60,880 nucleotides of DNA from Sphingomonas_R sp036387535. GTDB taxonomy: Bacteria > Pseudomonadota > Alphaproteobacteria > Sphingomonadales > Sphingomonadaceae. The stretch covers positions 1 to 60,880 of the forward strand of contig NZ_DASVTO010000025.1 in assembly GCF_036387535.1 (NCBI RefSeq), written 5' to 3'. The translations under genes and the position numbers were made by a program. The notes below the pieces were generated by a model that was not told the origin of the DNA, made no database searches, and worked only from the letters and a program-made list of their open reading frames with translations. Below are positions 27,044-35,777 of this stretch, in pieces. The stretch's first letter is position 1; each line of letters starts with the position of its first letter.

Positions 27044-28347
27044 TGCCGATCACCGACATCGCGACGCGAACCTGGGATCATGGGTGGCGGCTCGATCCAA
27101 TCGTGCGCAGCCTGCTCGACACGGATTTCTACAAGCTGTTGATGCTGCAGATGATCCGGCATCTGTATCCGGATGTCGAGACGACCTTCTCACTGATCAA
27201 CCGGACGAAGACGGTGCGGCTGGCCGAGGTGATCGACGAGGGCGAATTGCGCGCCCAGCTTGATCATGCGCGCGCGGTGCGGTTCAGCAAGAAGGAACTG
27301 ATCTGGCTGGCGGGGAACAGTTTTTATGGCCAGAGCCGGATGTTTGCGCCCGGATTCATCGCCTGGCTCGCGGATTTCCAGTTGCCGCCCTATGCGCTGC
27401 GCACGATCGACGGGCAATATGAGCTGCAGTTCTCCGGCCCATGGACCCATGCCAGCATGTGGGAGATCCCGGCGCTGGCGATCATCAACGAACTGCGATC
27501 ACGCGCGGCGCTGAAGGGCAAGGGACGGTTCGAACTGGATGTGCTGTACGCCCGCGGCAAGGCCAAATTGTGGGACAAGGTGGAGCGGCTGCGCGCGATG
27601 CCGGATCTGGTGCTGTCGGATTTCGGAACCCGGCGGCGGCATGGCTTTCTGTGGCAACGCTGGTGCGTGGAGGCGTTGAAGGAGGGGCTGGGCGCACGTT
27701 TTATCGGGACGTCGAACGTATTGCTGGCGATGGATGCCGATCTGGAGGCGATCGGTACCAACGCCCATGAACTGCCGATGGTGCTGGCGGCGCTGGCGGA
27801 CAGCGACGCCGCGGTGGCTGCAGCCCCGTATCGCGTGCTGGAAGATTGGCAACGGCATTATGGCGGCAACCTGCTGGTGGTGTTGCCCGATGCGTTCGGT
27901 ACCGCCGCCTTTCTGCGGCATGCGCCCGATTGGGTGGCGGACTGGACCGGGTTCCGCCCCGACAGCGCGCCGCCGATCCCCGCGGGCGAGGCGATCATCG
28001 CGTGGTGGCAGGCGCATGGCCGCGACCCGCGGGAGAAGCTGCTGATCTTTTCCGACGGGATGGATGTGGATTCGATCGAGCGGACCTATCGCCATTTCGC
28101 GGGCCGGGTGCGAATGAGCTTCGGCTGGGGCACCAACCTGACCAACGACTTTCGGGGCTGCGACCCTGCCGGCGGGTCGGGGCTCGATCCGATCTCGCTG
28201 GTTGCCAAGGTCATCCGCGCCGACGGGCGGCCGGCGGTCAAGCTGTCCGACAATGCCGCAAAGGCGAGCGGCGACCCCGAAACCCTGGCCCGTTACCGCC
28301 GGATCTTCGGGACCGAAGGGATCGAGGCTCGCGCGACGACAGTGTGA
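27043..28347 (+). CDS. pncB: Nicotinate phosphoribosyltransferase
   Basis: Makes nicotinate mononucleotide from nicotinate and PRPP in the Preiss-Handler route to NAD. It has 434 residues. Signatures are LLDTDFYKLLMLQMI near the N-terminus, FSKKELIWLAGNSFYG, SDFGTRRRHGF with the catalytic His region, and FGWGTNLTNDF of the PRPP site. It begins on the stop codon of nnrD. The stop falls at the beginning of a 14-bp tandem repeat. Confidence 0.95.
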   Translation: MPITDIATRTWDHGWRLDPIVRSLLDTDFYKLLMLQMIRHLYPDVETTFSLINRTKTVRLAEVIDEGELRAQLDHARAVRFSKKELIWLAGNSFYGQSRMFAPGFIAWLADFQLPPYALRTIDGQYELQFSGPWTHASMWEIPALAIINELRSRAALKGKGRFELDVLYARGKAKLWDKVERLRAMPDLVLSDFGTRRRHGFLWQRWCVEALKEGLGARFIGTSNVLLAMDADLEAIGTNAHELPMVLAALADSDAAVAAAPYRVLEDWQRHYGGNLLVVLPDAFGTAAFLRHAPDWVADWTGFRPDSAPPIPAGEAIIAWWQAHGRDPREKLLIFSDGMDVDSIERTYRHFAGRVRMSFGWGTNLTNDFRGCDPAGGSGLDPISLVAKVIRADGRPAVKLSDNAAKASGDPETLARYRRIFGTEGIEARATTV

Positions 28348-28388
28348 CGACAACGGTGTGACGACGACGGTGTGACGACGACGGTGTG
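28347..28388. repeat. 14-bp tandem repeat after pncB
   Basis: Three contiguous units of ACGACGACGGTGTG (the first with CAA for CGA) start inside the pncB stop codon, preceded by a shortened unit in the last codons. As 14 is not a multiple of three, each unit presents the TGA in a new frame. Origin is probably replication slippage. Confidence 0.85.
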
Positions 28389-28407
28389 ACGCGGCTGCGG
28401 CGGGACG

Positions 28408-29502
28408 TCAGGCCAATATCGTGACCTGTGCTTCCTCGACGACGATCTTGTCCGACACGACGTCCCATTGAGATGCGGTTTCGTCCATGCGGTTTCGGCG
28501 GATCAGGACGGTGGCGAGCGCGCCGGCACCCAGCAGGGCGGCGGCGGTGGCCATGGGCCGCTTCGTCGCCGCCACATAGACGCTGCGATTGCGGAGCAGA
28601 TGTGGTTCATGAGTGCCACGTTCATGGCCACCATAGCCCGGTTCGAACAAGGCGCGCTGGTGATCGTCATCGGACCTGCGGGTGCGCGACTGATGCGAGC
28701 TGTACATCAGCGTCTTCATGATGCGGTCGGTCAGCCGTGGGGCGACGGCACCGAACACGGCCGCGAACTTGGCCTGCGCCCCGACGAACATGTCGCGTTT
28801 CGGGTGCGCAGCGCACCACAGGATCGCTTCCGCCACGGCTTCGGGTGGATAGATCATGCCACGATGTACCGGCTGCATCGGCATGTAGTTGCCCGCATGT
28901 TCATTGTAGGGCGTGTCGATCCGCCCGGGATGGATGAGCGACACCGAGATCGGCCAGCCTTCGTGTTCGATCTCCTGCCGGAGCGCGCCGGTGAACCCGT
29001 GGACCGCGAACTTGGCCGAGGCGTAGCTGCTCTGCACCGCCGGAGCCTTGTCGCCGAAGAAGCTGCCGACATTGACGATCGCGCCGGGCTTGCCCGCGTC
29101 GCGGAAGTGACGGACCGCGGCCAGCGCGCCATGGACCTGCCCCCAATAGGTGGTTTCGAACATCCGGCGCCAGTCGGCGATCGGTACGTCCCAGGTCTGC
29201 CCGAAGATCGAGATGCCGGCATTGTTGACCCAGGTATCGAACCCGCCGAACCGCTGCTGCGCGGTCGCGACCACCTGTGCGACGTCTGCTTCGCGCCCGA
29301 CATCGCAGACGGCATAGGCGGCGCGGCCGCCCTGCTCAACGATCTCGTCGACCAGCATGCGCAGGGCCGCCTCGTTCCGCGCCGCCACGACGACCGCCGC
29401 ACCGCGCCGGGCCGCCATCCGTGCGGTGACCAGCCCGATCCCACTGCTGGCGCCGGTGATGACGACGACCTGGTCCTTCAACGGCTTCAACGGGTTCGCC
29501 AT
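28408..29502 (-). CDS. SDR-family oxidoreductase with C-terminal membrane segment
   Basis: A 364-residue short-chain dehydrogenase. It has the NAD(P) motif TGASSGIG (about 16-23), NNAG at about 92, an active-site Ser in NVGSFFGD and YASAKFAV (Tyr-x3-Lys). After the roughly 260-residue core comes a basic stretch (SHQSRTRRSDDDHQR) and a hydrophobic segment MATAAALLGAGALATVLI followed by a charged tail, unusual for the family and suggesting membrane association. AAAGGAC precedes the ATG. It is divergent from the P450 gene and shares a palindromic region with it. Confidence 0.87.
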   Translation of the reverse strand: MANPLKPLKDQVVVITGASSGIGLVTARMAARRGAAVVVAARNEAALRMLVDEIVEQGGRAAYAVCDVGREADVAQVVATAQQRFGGFDTWVNNAGISIFGQTWDVPIADWRRMFETTYWGQVHGALAAVRHFRDAGKPGAIVNVGSFFGDKAPAVQSSYASAKFAVHGFTGALRQEIEHEGWPISVSLIHPGRIDTPYNEHAGNYMPMQPVHRGMIYPPEAVAEAILWCAAHPKRDMFVGAQAKFAAVFGAVAPRLTDRIMKTLMYSSHQSRTRRSDDDHQRALFEPGYGGHERGTHEPHLLRNRSVYVAATKRPMATAAALLGAGALATVLIRRNRMDETASQWDVVSDKIVVEEAQVTILA

Positions 29503-29521
29503 GGTGCGTCCTTTCTGACCT

Positions 29522-29542
29522 ATATCAATATCGTATTGATAT
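29522..29542. promoter_or_regulatory. Perfect palindrome between SDR and P450 genes (operator candidate)
   Basis: ATATCAATA-TCG-TATTGATAT is a perfect 9+3+9 inverted repeat in an AT-rich patch inside GC-rich DNA. It lies 20 bp from the SDR start and 58 bp from the P450 start, the right place for a dimeric repressor controlling both. No regulator gene is adjacent. Confidence 0.65.
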
Positions 29543-29599
29543 CGTTGTTTTATATTCGCACCGACACAACGATTCGCCGCGATATGGGTTCATGACACC

Positions 29600-30913
29600 A
29601 TGACCCAGATCGCATCTTCCGCCCGCTGCGACGCCCTGCCGCGGATGACCGCAACCGAAACCGCAACGGTCCTGCTAGCGGTGGGCGGGCCGTTGCTGGC
29701 GAAGGGCGTGATTGTACGGCGGCCGTGGGTGGTGCGGCTGTTGCAGGCGACCGGTGCGGAGCAGGCGAGCGTAAGGCGGTTGCAGGATCTGCGGCGGCGC
29801 TACGGCGAGGGGCCGGTGTTGCTGCGCCTGCCGATGCGCGCGCTGGCCGTGATCCTGTCGCCGGGGGATCTACGGCGCGTGCTGGAGGCGACGCCGACGC
29901 CGTTCGAGACGGACAGCCGCGAAAAACATGCGGCGCTCGCCCATTTCGAACCGCGCGGGTCATTGATTTCGCGCGGGGCGGATCGGCGCGAGCGGCGCCG
30001 GTTCAACGAACGCGTGCTGGAAACCGGCTGTCCGCTGCACGGCCTGACGGACCGGTTCCGCGCCGTGGTGGCGGAGGAATGTCGGCCGTTGTCCGCAGAA
30101 CCGACGCTGCCGTGGGGTGCGTTCAAGGCGGGCTGGTTCCGGATCGTGCGACGTTGCGTGTTCGGCGATGCCGCGCGCGACGATACCCCGCTGACCGATA
30201 CGCTGATCCGCCTGCGCGGGGATGCCAACTGGGCATTTCTGAAGCCGCGGCGCCGCGTTCTGGAGGCGCAGTTCCGGTCCCGCGTCGCCGCCTACCTGCA
30301 TGCGCCGGAGCCAGGGACACTGGCCGCGCTGGTGCGGGAGCGGGCAACGCCGCGCGCCGCGCCGGTGGATCAGATCGGCCAATGGCTGTTCGCATTCGAC
30401 GCGGCCGGGATCGCGACGTTTCGCGCGCTGGCGGTGCTGGCGTCCGACGACCGCCTGATGCAGCGCGCGCGGCAGGACTCGGCGCCGGACTTTGCCTATC
30501 TGCGCGCGGTGGTGCTGGAATCGGTCCGGCTATGGCCGACCACGCCCGCGATCCTGCGTGAAACCGATGCCGAAACCACATGGCACGGCGCGACCATGGC
30601 CAAAGGCACCGGCCTGTTGATCCATGTGCCCTTCTTCCACCGCGATGATGAACGGCTGCCGTTCGCGCACCGGTTTGCGCCGGATCTGTGGATGGACGGG
30701 ACTGCGGCGCAGTGGCCGCTGGTGCCGTTCAGCGGCGGTCCCGGGGAATGCCCGGCAAAGGATCTGGTGCTGCTGCTCGGCAGTCTGGCGCTGTCGATAC
30801 TGATCCGCGAGAATTGGCGGCTACCCAAGGGCCGGACGCTCGATGCCGAGACGTTGCCGCCGACCTTCGATCAGTTCTCGCTCACGCTCTTGCGGGAGGG
30901 TACGATAGCCTGA
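29600..30913 (+). CDS. Cytochrome P450
   Basis: A 437-residue haem monooxygenase. The K-helix ExxR is Glu307-x-x-Arg310 (ESVRLWP). The haem ligand is Cys384 in FSGGPGECPAKDL, a slightly divergent form of the FxxGxxxCxG signature. The I-helix region FAFDAAGIATFRAL lacks the usual A-G-x-D/E-T-T acid-alcohol pair, so it may not be a standard hydroxylase. Start uncertain: an ATG at 29645 is also possible. No ferredoxin is adjacent. Divergent from an SDR that could act on the same lipid or isoprenoid. Confidence 0.88.
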   Translation: MTQIASSARCDALPRMTATETATVLLAVGGPLLAKGVIVRRPWVVRLLQATGAEQASVRRLQDLRRRYGEGPVLLRLPMRALAVILSPGDLRRVLEATPTPFETDSREKHAALAHFEPRGSLISRGADRRERRRFNERVLETGCPLHGLTDRFRAVVAEECRPLSAEPTLPWGAFKAGWFRIVRRCVFGDAARDDTPLTDTLIRLRGDANWAFLKPRRRVLEAQFRSRVAAYLHAPEPGTLAALVRERATPRAAPVDQIGQWLFAFDAAGIATFRALAVLASDDRLMQRARQDSAPDFAYLRAVVLESVRLWPTTPAILRETDAETTWHGATMAKGTGLLIHVPFFHRDDERLPFAHRFAPDLWMDGTAAQWPLVPFSGGPGECPAKDLVLLLGSLALSILIRENWRLPKGRTLDAETLPPTFDQFSLTLLREGTIA

Positions 30914-30914
30914 A

Positions 30915-30934
30915 GGCAGCGGCGCGCCGCTGCC
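30915..30934. terminator. Perfect 20-bp palindrome between P450 and cyoD
   Basis: GGCAGCGGCG followed directly by CGCCGCTGCC lies in the 26 bp between convergent genes. It can form a cruciform or a hairpin in both transcripts. No T-run. Confidence 0.5.
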
Positions 30935-30939
30935 CGCGA

Positions 30940-31335
30940 TCACCGCATATGCTGCATCATCTCGCCCGGAGACATCTGCATCCCGTGATCGAGATGTGTC
31001 ATGATCCAGATCGACCCGAGGATGACCAGCAGCACGATCATCACGCCGAAGGCGAGCGCGACGACATTGTTGGTGTTGTCCGGCCCGGTGGTGACATGCA
31101 GGAAGAAGACGAGGTGGACGCCCATCTGCGCCACCGCGAGCACGACGATCCCCGCCGGCACCGCCGGACCCCAGACGAGGTCGGTGGATGCGATCCAGAA
31201 GGAAGCCGCGGTCAGCAGTGCCGCCATCAGGAGCCCGAGCGTGTAGCCGCGCGCACCCTTGGCGAGTTCGTGGTCATGCGGAATCTCCTCGCCCGGCGCG
31301 GCGTCGTGGACGTCATGATGGGTGTGCTTGCTCAT
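30940..31335 (-). CDS. cyoD: Cytochrome o ubiquinol oxidase subunit IV
   Basis: Small three-helix subunit of the bo3-type quinol oxidase, 131 residues. Helices lie at about 31-50, 57-76 and 88-110 (GARGYTLGLLMAALLTAASF, AGIVVLAVAQMGVHLVFFLH, VVALAFGVMIVLLVILGSIW). The N-terminus is His-rich (HTHHDVHD, PHDHE), an extension beyond the usual form. Last gene of cyoABCD; its ATG overlaps the stop of cyoC. Confidence 0.93.
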   Translation of the reverse strand: MSKHTHHDVHDAAPGEEIPHDHELAKGARGYTLGLLMAALLTAASFWIASTDLVWGPAVPAGIVVLAVAQMGVHLVFFLHVTTGPDNTNNVVALAFGVMIVLLVILGSIWIMTHLDHGMQMSPGEMMQHMR

Positions 31336-32036
31336 GATCCGCTTCCCAGAAGATAGACGATCGAGAACACGCCCACCCAGATGATGTCGAGCGCGTGCCA
31401 GAACAGATTGAAGCATAGCAGCCGGCGCTGGACGTTCGGGCGGAAGCCCTTGAGCTGGATCTGCGCCATCATCGTCGCCAGCCACAGCAGGCCGACCGCG
31501 ACATGCAGCCCGTGCAGCCCGACCAGTGCGAAGAAGCCCGACAGGAACGCACTGCGTTGCGGGCCCGCGCCTTCGGCGACCAGTTCGACAAACTCCTGGA
31601 TCTCGATCCCGAGGAACAGGAGCCCGAGCAGCCCGGTGACGGCAAGCCAGAACTGGGTCGCGCCCCGATTTTCGCGCGCCGCCGCGATGCTGCCGAGACC
31701 GCAGCTGTAACTGGACAGCAGCAGGCAGACCGTTTCCAGCGCGACCCGCCCGCGACCGAAGATTTCGGCACCGGTCGGTCCGCCCGCGGTGCGATGCGCC
31801 AGCACGGCATAGGCGGCGAAGAAGCCGGAAAACATGATGATGTCGGACAGCAGGTAAATCCAGAAGCCGTAGCCGACGATGGTCCGTTTCGATGCGGGGC
31901 CGCCTTCGCCGTGCCCGGTCGGTTCGTGGCCGTGGCCACCACCCGAACCATGATGCGGATCACGCCGGCCAAGCGCATAGGGATCGTGCGCCGTGCCGTG
32001 CCCACCATGGCCGCCGGCCGTGGTCGACGCGCTCAT
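31332..32036 (-). CDS. cyoC: Cytochrome o ubiquinol oxidase subunit III
   Basis: Integral membrane subunit III of the quinol oxidase, 234 residues with five transmembrane helices (GFWIYLLSDIIMFSGFFAAY first; HALDIIWVGVFSIVYLLG last). The first 40 residues are rich in His and Gly, longer than in E. coli CyoC (204 aa) and possibly metal-binding. The start MSASTTAGG is set by the ATG overlapping the stop of cyoB. Confidence 0.93.
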   Translation of the reverse strand: MSASTTAGGHGGHGTAHDPYALGRRDPHHGSGGGHGHEPTGHGEGGPASKRTIVGYGFWIYLLSDIIMFSGFFAAYAVLAHRTAGGPTGAEIFGRGRVALETVCLLLSSYSCGLGSIAAARENRGATQFWLAVTGLLGLLFLGIEIQEFVELVAEGAGPQRSAFLSGFFALVGLHGLHVAVGLLWLATMMAQIQLKGFRPNVQRRLLCFNLFWHALDIIWVGVFSIVYLLGSGS

Positions 32037-34045
32037 GCCGTCACCCCGTCGCGGGCGGCAAGCCATGCCTGACGCGCCGCGCGGCGGGCGCGGTCGATCC
32101 GCGCCACCTCCTCGGCCGGGATCTCATATTCCTCTTCATCCCGCCACGCGAACAGCACGAAGGTGGCGTAGGCCCCGACGAAGCCCAGCCCGGCCAGCCA
32201 CCAGATATGCCAGATCAGCGCGAACCCGATCAGCGTGGAGAAGAAGGCGGTCACGATCCCGGTCGGCGAGTTGCGTGGCATCTCGATCGGTTCATAGACG
32301 GGTTCGGGCCCCAGCCGTTGCGCTTCGATCGCGCGCTGCTTGATGCCCCAATAGACTTCTTCGCCGTGCACGTCGGGTTCGACCGCGAAGTTGAACGCAG
32401 GCGGCGGCGACGGAGTCGACCATTCCAGGCTGCGTCCGTCCCACGGATCGCCGGTGACGTCGCGCAACCGATCGCGATCCCGGATGCTGACGAACAGCTG
32501 GATGACCTGTGCGGCAACGCCCACCATCATGAAGCCCACGCCGCCAAGCGCGACGTGCAGCCACGGCACCCATTCCTGGACCTCCACATGCTGCAGCCGG
32601 CGGGTCATCCCCTCCAGCCCCACGACATACAGCGCGCCGAACGTGAGCGCGAAGCCGATCAGCGATGGCCAGAAGGCGATCTTGCCCCAGGTTTCGTCCA
32701 GCTGAAACCCGAACGCCTTGGGGAACCAGAAGGTGTAGCCGGCGAATGCGCCGAACACGACGCCGCCGACGATCACATTGTGGAAATGCGCGACCAGGAA
32801 CATGGAGTTGTGCAGCATGAAATCCGCCGGCGGAACCGCCAGCAGCACGCCGGTCATGCCGCCGATCACGAAGGTCACCATGAACGCCAGCGACCAGAGC
32901 ATCGGCGTGGGGAAGCGGACGCGGCCGCCATACATGGTGAACAGCCAATTGTAGATCTTCACGCCCGTGCCGACCGCGATGATCGACGTGGCGATCCCGA
33001 AGGCCGCGTTGACGTCCGCCCCGGCGCCCATGGTGAAGAAATGGTGCAACCACACCAGGAACGACACGACGACGATGAACAGCGTCGCGGCCACCATCGA
33101 CCGATATCCGAACAGCGGCTTGCCCGAAAACGTGGAAAATACCTCGGAGAAGATGCCGAAGGCGGGCAGGATCAGGATGTAGACTTCCGGATGGCCCCAG
33201 GCCCAGATGAGGTTGACGAACATCATCATGTTGCCGCCGGCTTCATTGGTGAAGAAGTGGAAGCCGGCGTAGCGATCGAGCGTCAGCATCGCGAGCGTCG
33301 CGGTCAGGATCGGGAAGGCGGCGACGATCAGCATGTTGGAGCCGAGCGACGTCCAGCAGAACATCGGCATGCGCAGATAGGACATGCCGGGCGCACGCAT
33401 CTTCAGGATGGTGGTGACCAGGTTGACCCCGGACATCAATGTGCCCACGCCGGATATCTGGACCGCCCACAGATAATAATCGACCCCGACGCCCGGCGAG
33501 TAGGTCGTTTCGCTGAGTGGGGCATAAGGCAGCCAGCCGGTGCGCGCGAATTCGCCGATCACCAGGCTGACATTCACCAGCAGCGCACCCGCGGCAGTCA
33601 GCCAGAAGCTGACCGAGTTCAGCGTCGGGAACGCCACGTCGCGCACGCCGAGTTGCAGCGGCACGACGAAGTTCATCAGGCCGATCACGAACGGCATCGC
33701 GCCGAAGAAGATCATGATCGTGCCGTGCGCCGAAAAGATCTGATCATAATGTTCGGGCGGCAGATAGCCCTGTGCCCCGCCGACTGCCATCGACTGCTGC
33801 GTCCGCATCATGATCGCGTCGACGAAGCCGCGGATCAGCATCACCAGCGCGAGCATGGTGTACATGACGCCGATCCGCTTGTGATCGACGCTGGTGATCC
33901 ATTCGTGCCACAGATAGGGGAACAATCCCTTGCGGCCGACCCAAACGAACGTGCCGAGCAGGGCCAGCAGCACGACGCCGGCGGCGACGAGCGGGATGGG
34001 CTGATCGAACGGGATCGCCGACCAGTCGAGTTTTCCGAGCATCAT
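32033..34045 (-). CDS. cyoB: Cytochrome o ubiquinol oxidase subunit I
   Basis: Catalytic haem-copper subunit with a low-spin haem and the haem/CuB centre, 670 residues. It has FSAHGTIMIFF (haem His), WAWGHPEVYILILPAFG with the cross-linked His-Tyr, WLHHFFTMG with the two CuB His, and VAHFHNVIVGG with both remaining haem His. KIYNWLFTMYGG of the K-channel region is present. Its ATG overlaps the stop of cyoA (TGATG). Pumps protons while reducing oxygen to water with ubiquinol. Confidence 0.96.
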   Translation of the reverse strand: MMLGKLDWSAIPFDQPIPLVAAGVVLLALLGTFVWVGRKGLFPYLWHEWITSVDHKRIGVMYTMLALVMLIRGFVDAIMMRTQQSMAVGGAQGYLPPEHYDQIFSAHGTIMIFFGAMPFVIGLMNFVVPLQLGVRDVAFPTLNSVSFWLTAAGALLVNVSLVIGEFARTGWLPYAPLSETTYSPGVGVDYYLWAVQISGVGTLMSGVNLVTTILKMRAPGMSYLRMPMFCWTSLGSNMLIVAAFPILTATLAMLTLDRYAGFHFFTNEAGGNMMMFVNLIWAWGHPEVYILILPAFGIFSEVFSTFSGKPLFGYRSMVAATLFIVVVSFLVWLHHFFTMGAGADVNAAFGIATSIIAVGTGVKIYNWLFTMYGGRVRFPTPMLWSLAFMVTFVIGGMTGVLLAVPPADFMLHNSMFLVAHFHNVIVGGVVFGAFAGYTFWFPKAFGFQLDETWGKIAFWPSLIGFALTFGALYVVGLEGMTRRLQHVEVQEWVPWLHVALGGVGFMMVGVAAQVIQLFVSIRDRDRLRDVTGDPWDGRSLEWSTPSPPPAFNFAVEPDVHGEEVYWGIKQRAIEAQRLGPEPVYEPIEMPRNSPTGIVTAFFSTLIGFALIWHIWWLAGLGFVGAYATFVLFAWRDEEEYEIPAEEVARIDRARRAARQAWLAARDGVTA

Positions 34046-34962
34046 CAGGTCTCCGGCGGGCGGGGCGAAACATGCGGGTCGCCGTCCCGACCCTGTTGCG
34101 GCCCGGGCGCAGGCGACAGGCGTTGCAGGACGATTGCGTCGAACAGGCGCGGCTGGACCGCACCATAGACCCGTGCCGGGTCGTTCTGGCTTTGCCGGGC
34201 GAGCATGGCATAGGCGGTGGTATCGAGCGCGGCTCCGCGCCTCCGCGCTTGTGTCGCCCAGGCCGCGAATTGCGCCGGCGGAAGCGCACGCACCGGAAAA
34301 TTCATGTCGGAAAAACCGTCGCCGCTGAAATGGGCGGATTGCCCATAGACCGTGCCCGGCCGATCCGCGCGCAGGTGGAGTTCGGTCTCCATTCCGTTCA
34401 TGGTGTAGATCATCGAACCGAGCCGCGGCACGAAGAAGGTGTTCATGACGCTGGCGGATGTCAGCCGAAAGTGCACCGGCGTGCCCACCGGCAGCACCAG
34501 CATGTTGACGGTGGCGATCCCCTGCTGCGGATAGATGAACAACCATTTCCAGTCGAGCGAGACGACCTGCACCTCCATCGGCGCACCATTGCCGGCGGTG
34601 GGCGCGATCGGGCGGCGCGGATCGAGATCGTGGCTGCCGACCCAGATCACGCCACCCAGGAACAGGATGACGAGGATCGGGATCGACCAGACGATCATTT
34701 CGACGCGGCCGGAATAGACGAAATCCGGACGGTAGCGCGCACGGTCGTTGCCCGCCCGGAACCACCAGGCAAAGGCCAGCGTGGCAATGATGGTCGGCAC
34801 CACGATCGCCAGCATGATGGTGAGCGCGTTCAACAGGATCGTGCGGTTGGCCGCCGCGATCGGCCCGGCGGGCGCGAGGATGCTGGCGGGCGCGCAGCCG
34901 ATCAGGGCGATCGGCAGCATGGCCGCGAGCCGGCGGATCAGGACGCGGGGCGCGTTCGGCAT
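34045..34962 (-). CDS. cyoA: Cytochrome o ubiquinol oxidase subunit II (lipoprotein)
   Basis: A 305-residue subunit with a lipobox (ALIGCAP), two transmembrane segments and a periplasmic cupredoxin domain. The CuA ligands of cytochrome oxidases are missing: the loop reads MNTFFVPRLGSMIYTMNGM, and no C-x3-C is present, which marks a quinol rather than cytochrome c oxidase. The start MPNAPRVLIRRLAAML gives a normal signal; a GTG at 35019 is possible. First gene of cyoABCD, so the promoter lies in the 231 bp shared with the divergent gene. Confidence 0.92.
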   Translation of the reverse strand: MPNAPRVLIRRLAAMLPIALIGCAPASILAPAGPIAAANRTILLNALTIMLAIVVPTIIATLAFAWWFRAGNDRARYRPDFVYSGRVEMIVWSIPILVILFLGGVIWVGSHDLDPRRPIAPTAGNGAPMEVQVVSLDWKWLFIYPQQGIATVNMLVLPVGTPVHFRLTSASVMNTFFVPRLGSMIYTMNGMETELHLRADRPGTVYGQSAHFSGDGFSDMNFPVRALPPAQFAAWATQARRRGAALDTTAYAMLARQSQNDPARVYGAVQPRLFDAIVLQRLSPAPGPQQGRDGDPHVSPRPPET

Positions 34963-35193
34963 CGGTTCGGCGTCATGGCAGGTTCCCCGGAACCGGATCG
35001 TGTCGCCCAAGCAGGCCACCGAACCGGAGTATCGCGAGCAGGGTCAACGTCCGCTTCTGGAAAGGGTTCACCCAAGATATTGGTAATGCAGGATAATAAC
35101 CTGGGTCAGCGCATCGCCGCGGGCATCCGAACGTAGGTGATTGCGGGGTCGTCGGAATGGGTGGAGCAGGAGCGTCGATCAGAGGAAGACGCG

Positions 35194-35733
35194 ATGTCAG
35201 ACCATAAAACCGACGGCCGCGTCTATGGCGGACCGGATGCAGCGGATAAGCAAGGCGCGCAACCGGAGGGGCTGCGCGGCGAACGCGTCGATGCGGCAAC
35301 CAGCCGCCCGGAATTGCGGCACGCCGGTGCCGGACTGGCCGGCGGTGCGGTAATCGAGGAGATGTCGGGCGTCGCCTATGTCGAGGTGATCGGCACCGCC
35401 GGCCGCGGTCCAGAGCCGGTGGTGGACAATGCTGTTCCGGCGGAGCGACCGCGCAGCCACCCCATGCTGTTGCTGGCGGTGTTCGCGACCGGGCTCTGGC
35501 TGGGGTCGCGGCGGCGGTCACGGCCGGCGGTGGCGATGATCGTGGAGCAGCGCGGTGCGCCGCCCGCCTTTGCCACCATGATCACGGATCCCGCCAATTT
35601 CGACCAGACGCGCGACGCCGGGCCGGATCACATGCGCGATGCCGGCCGTGCGCGGTGGGATGTGGTCGATGAGGGATCCGACGAATCCTTCCCGGCCAGC
35701 GACCCGCCCTCCTATTCACGCCCGGAACGCTAA
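35194..35733 (+). CDS. Single-pass membrane protein with C-terminal SDESFPASDPP motif
   Basis: A 179-residue protein of unknown function. A polar N-terminal region (about 90 residues) is followed by one hydrophobic segment (HPMLLLAVFATGLWLGSRRR), then a mixed region and the acidic tail WDVVDEGSDESFPASDPPSY. That last motif recurs at the C-termini of many otherwise unrelated alphaproteobacterial small proteins (general knowledge). GAGGAAG precedes the ATG. It is divergent from cyoA. Confidence 0.65.
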   Translation: MSDHKTDGRVYGGPDAADKQGAQPEGLRGERVDAATSRPELRHAGAGLAGGAVIEEMSGVAYVEVIGTAGRGPEPVVDNAVPAERPRSHPMLLLAVFATGLWLGSRRRSRPAVAMIVEQRGAPPAFATMITDPANFDQTRDAGPDHMRDAGRARWDVVDEGSDESFPASDPPSYSRPER

Positions 35734-35777
35734 GGCAGGCGCGGCGGTTCTTGTCCCCGAAAAGGGGTGACGACCGC

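Noticed and set aside
28347..28388. Short regular repeats considered as a CRISPR array
   Set aside because: Units are only 14 bp and contiguous with no spacers, and there are no cas genes.
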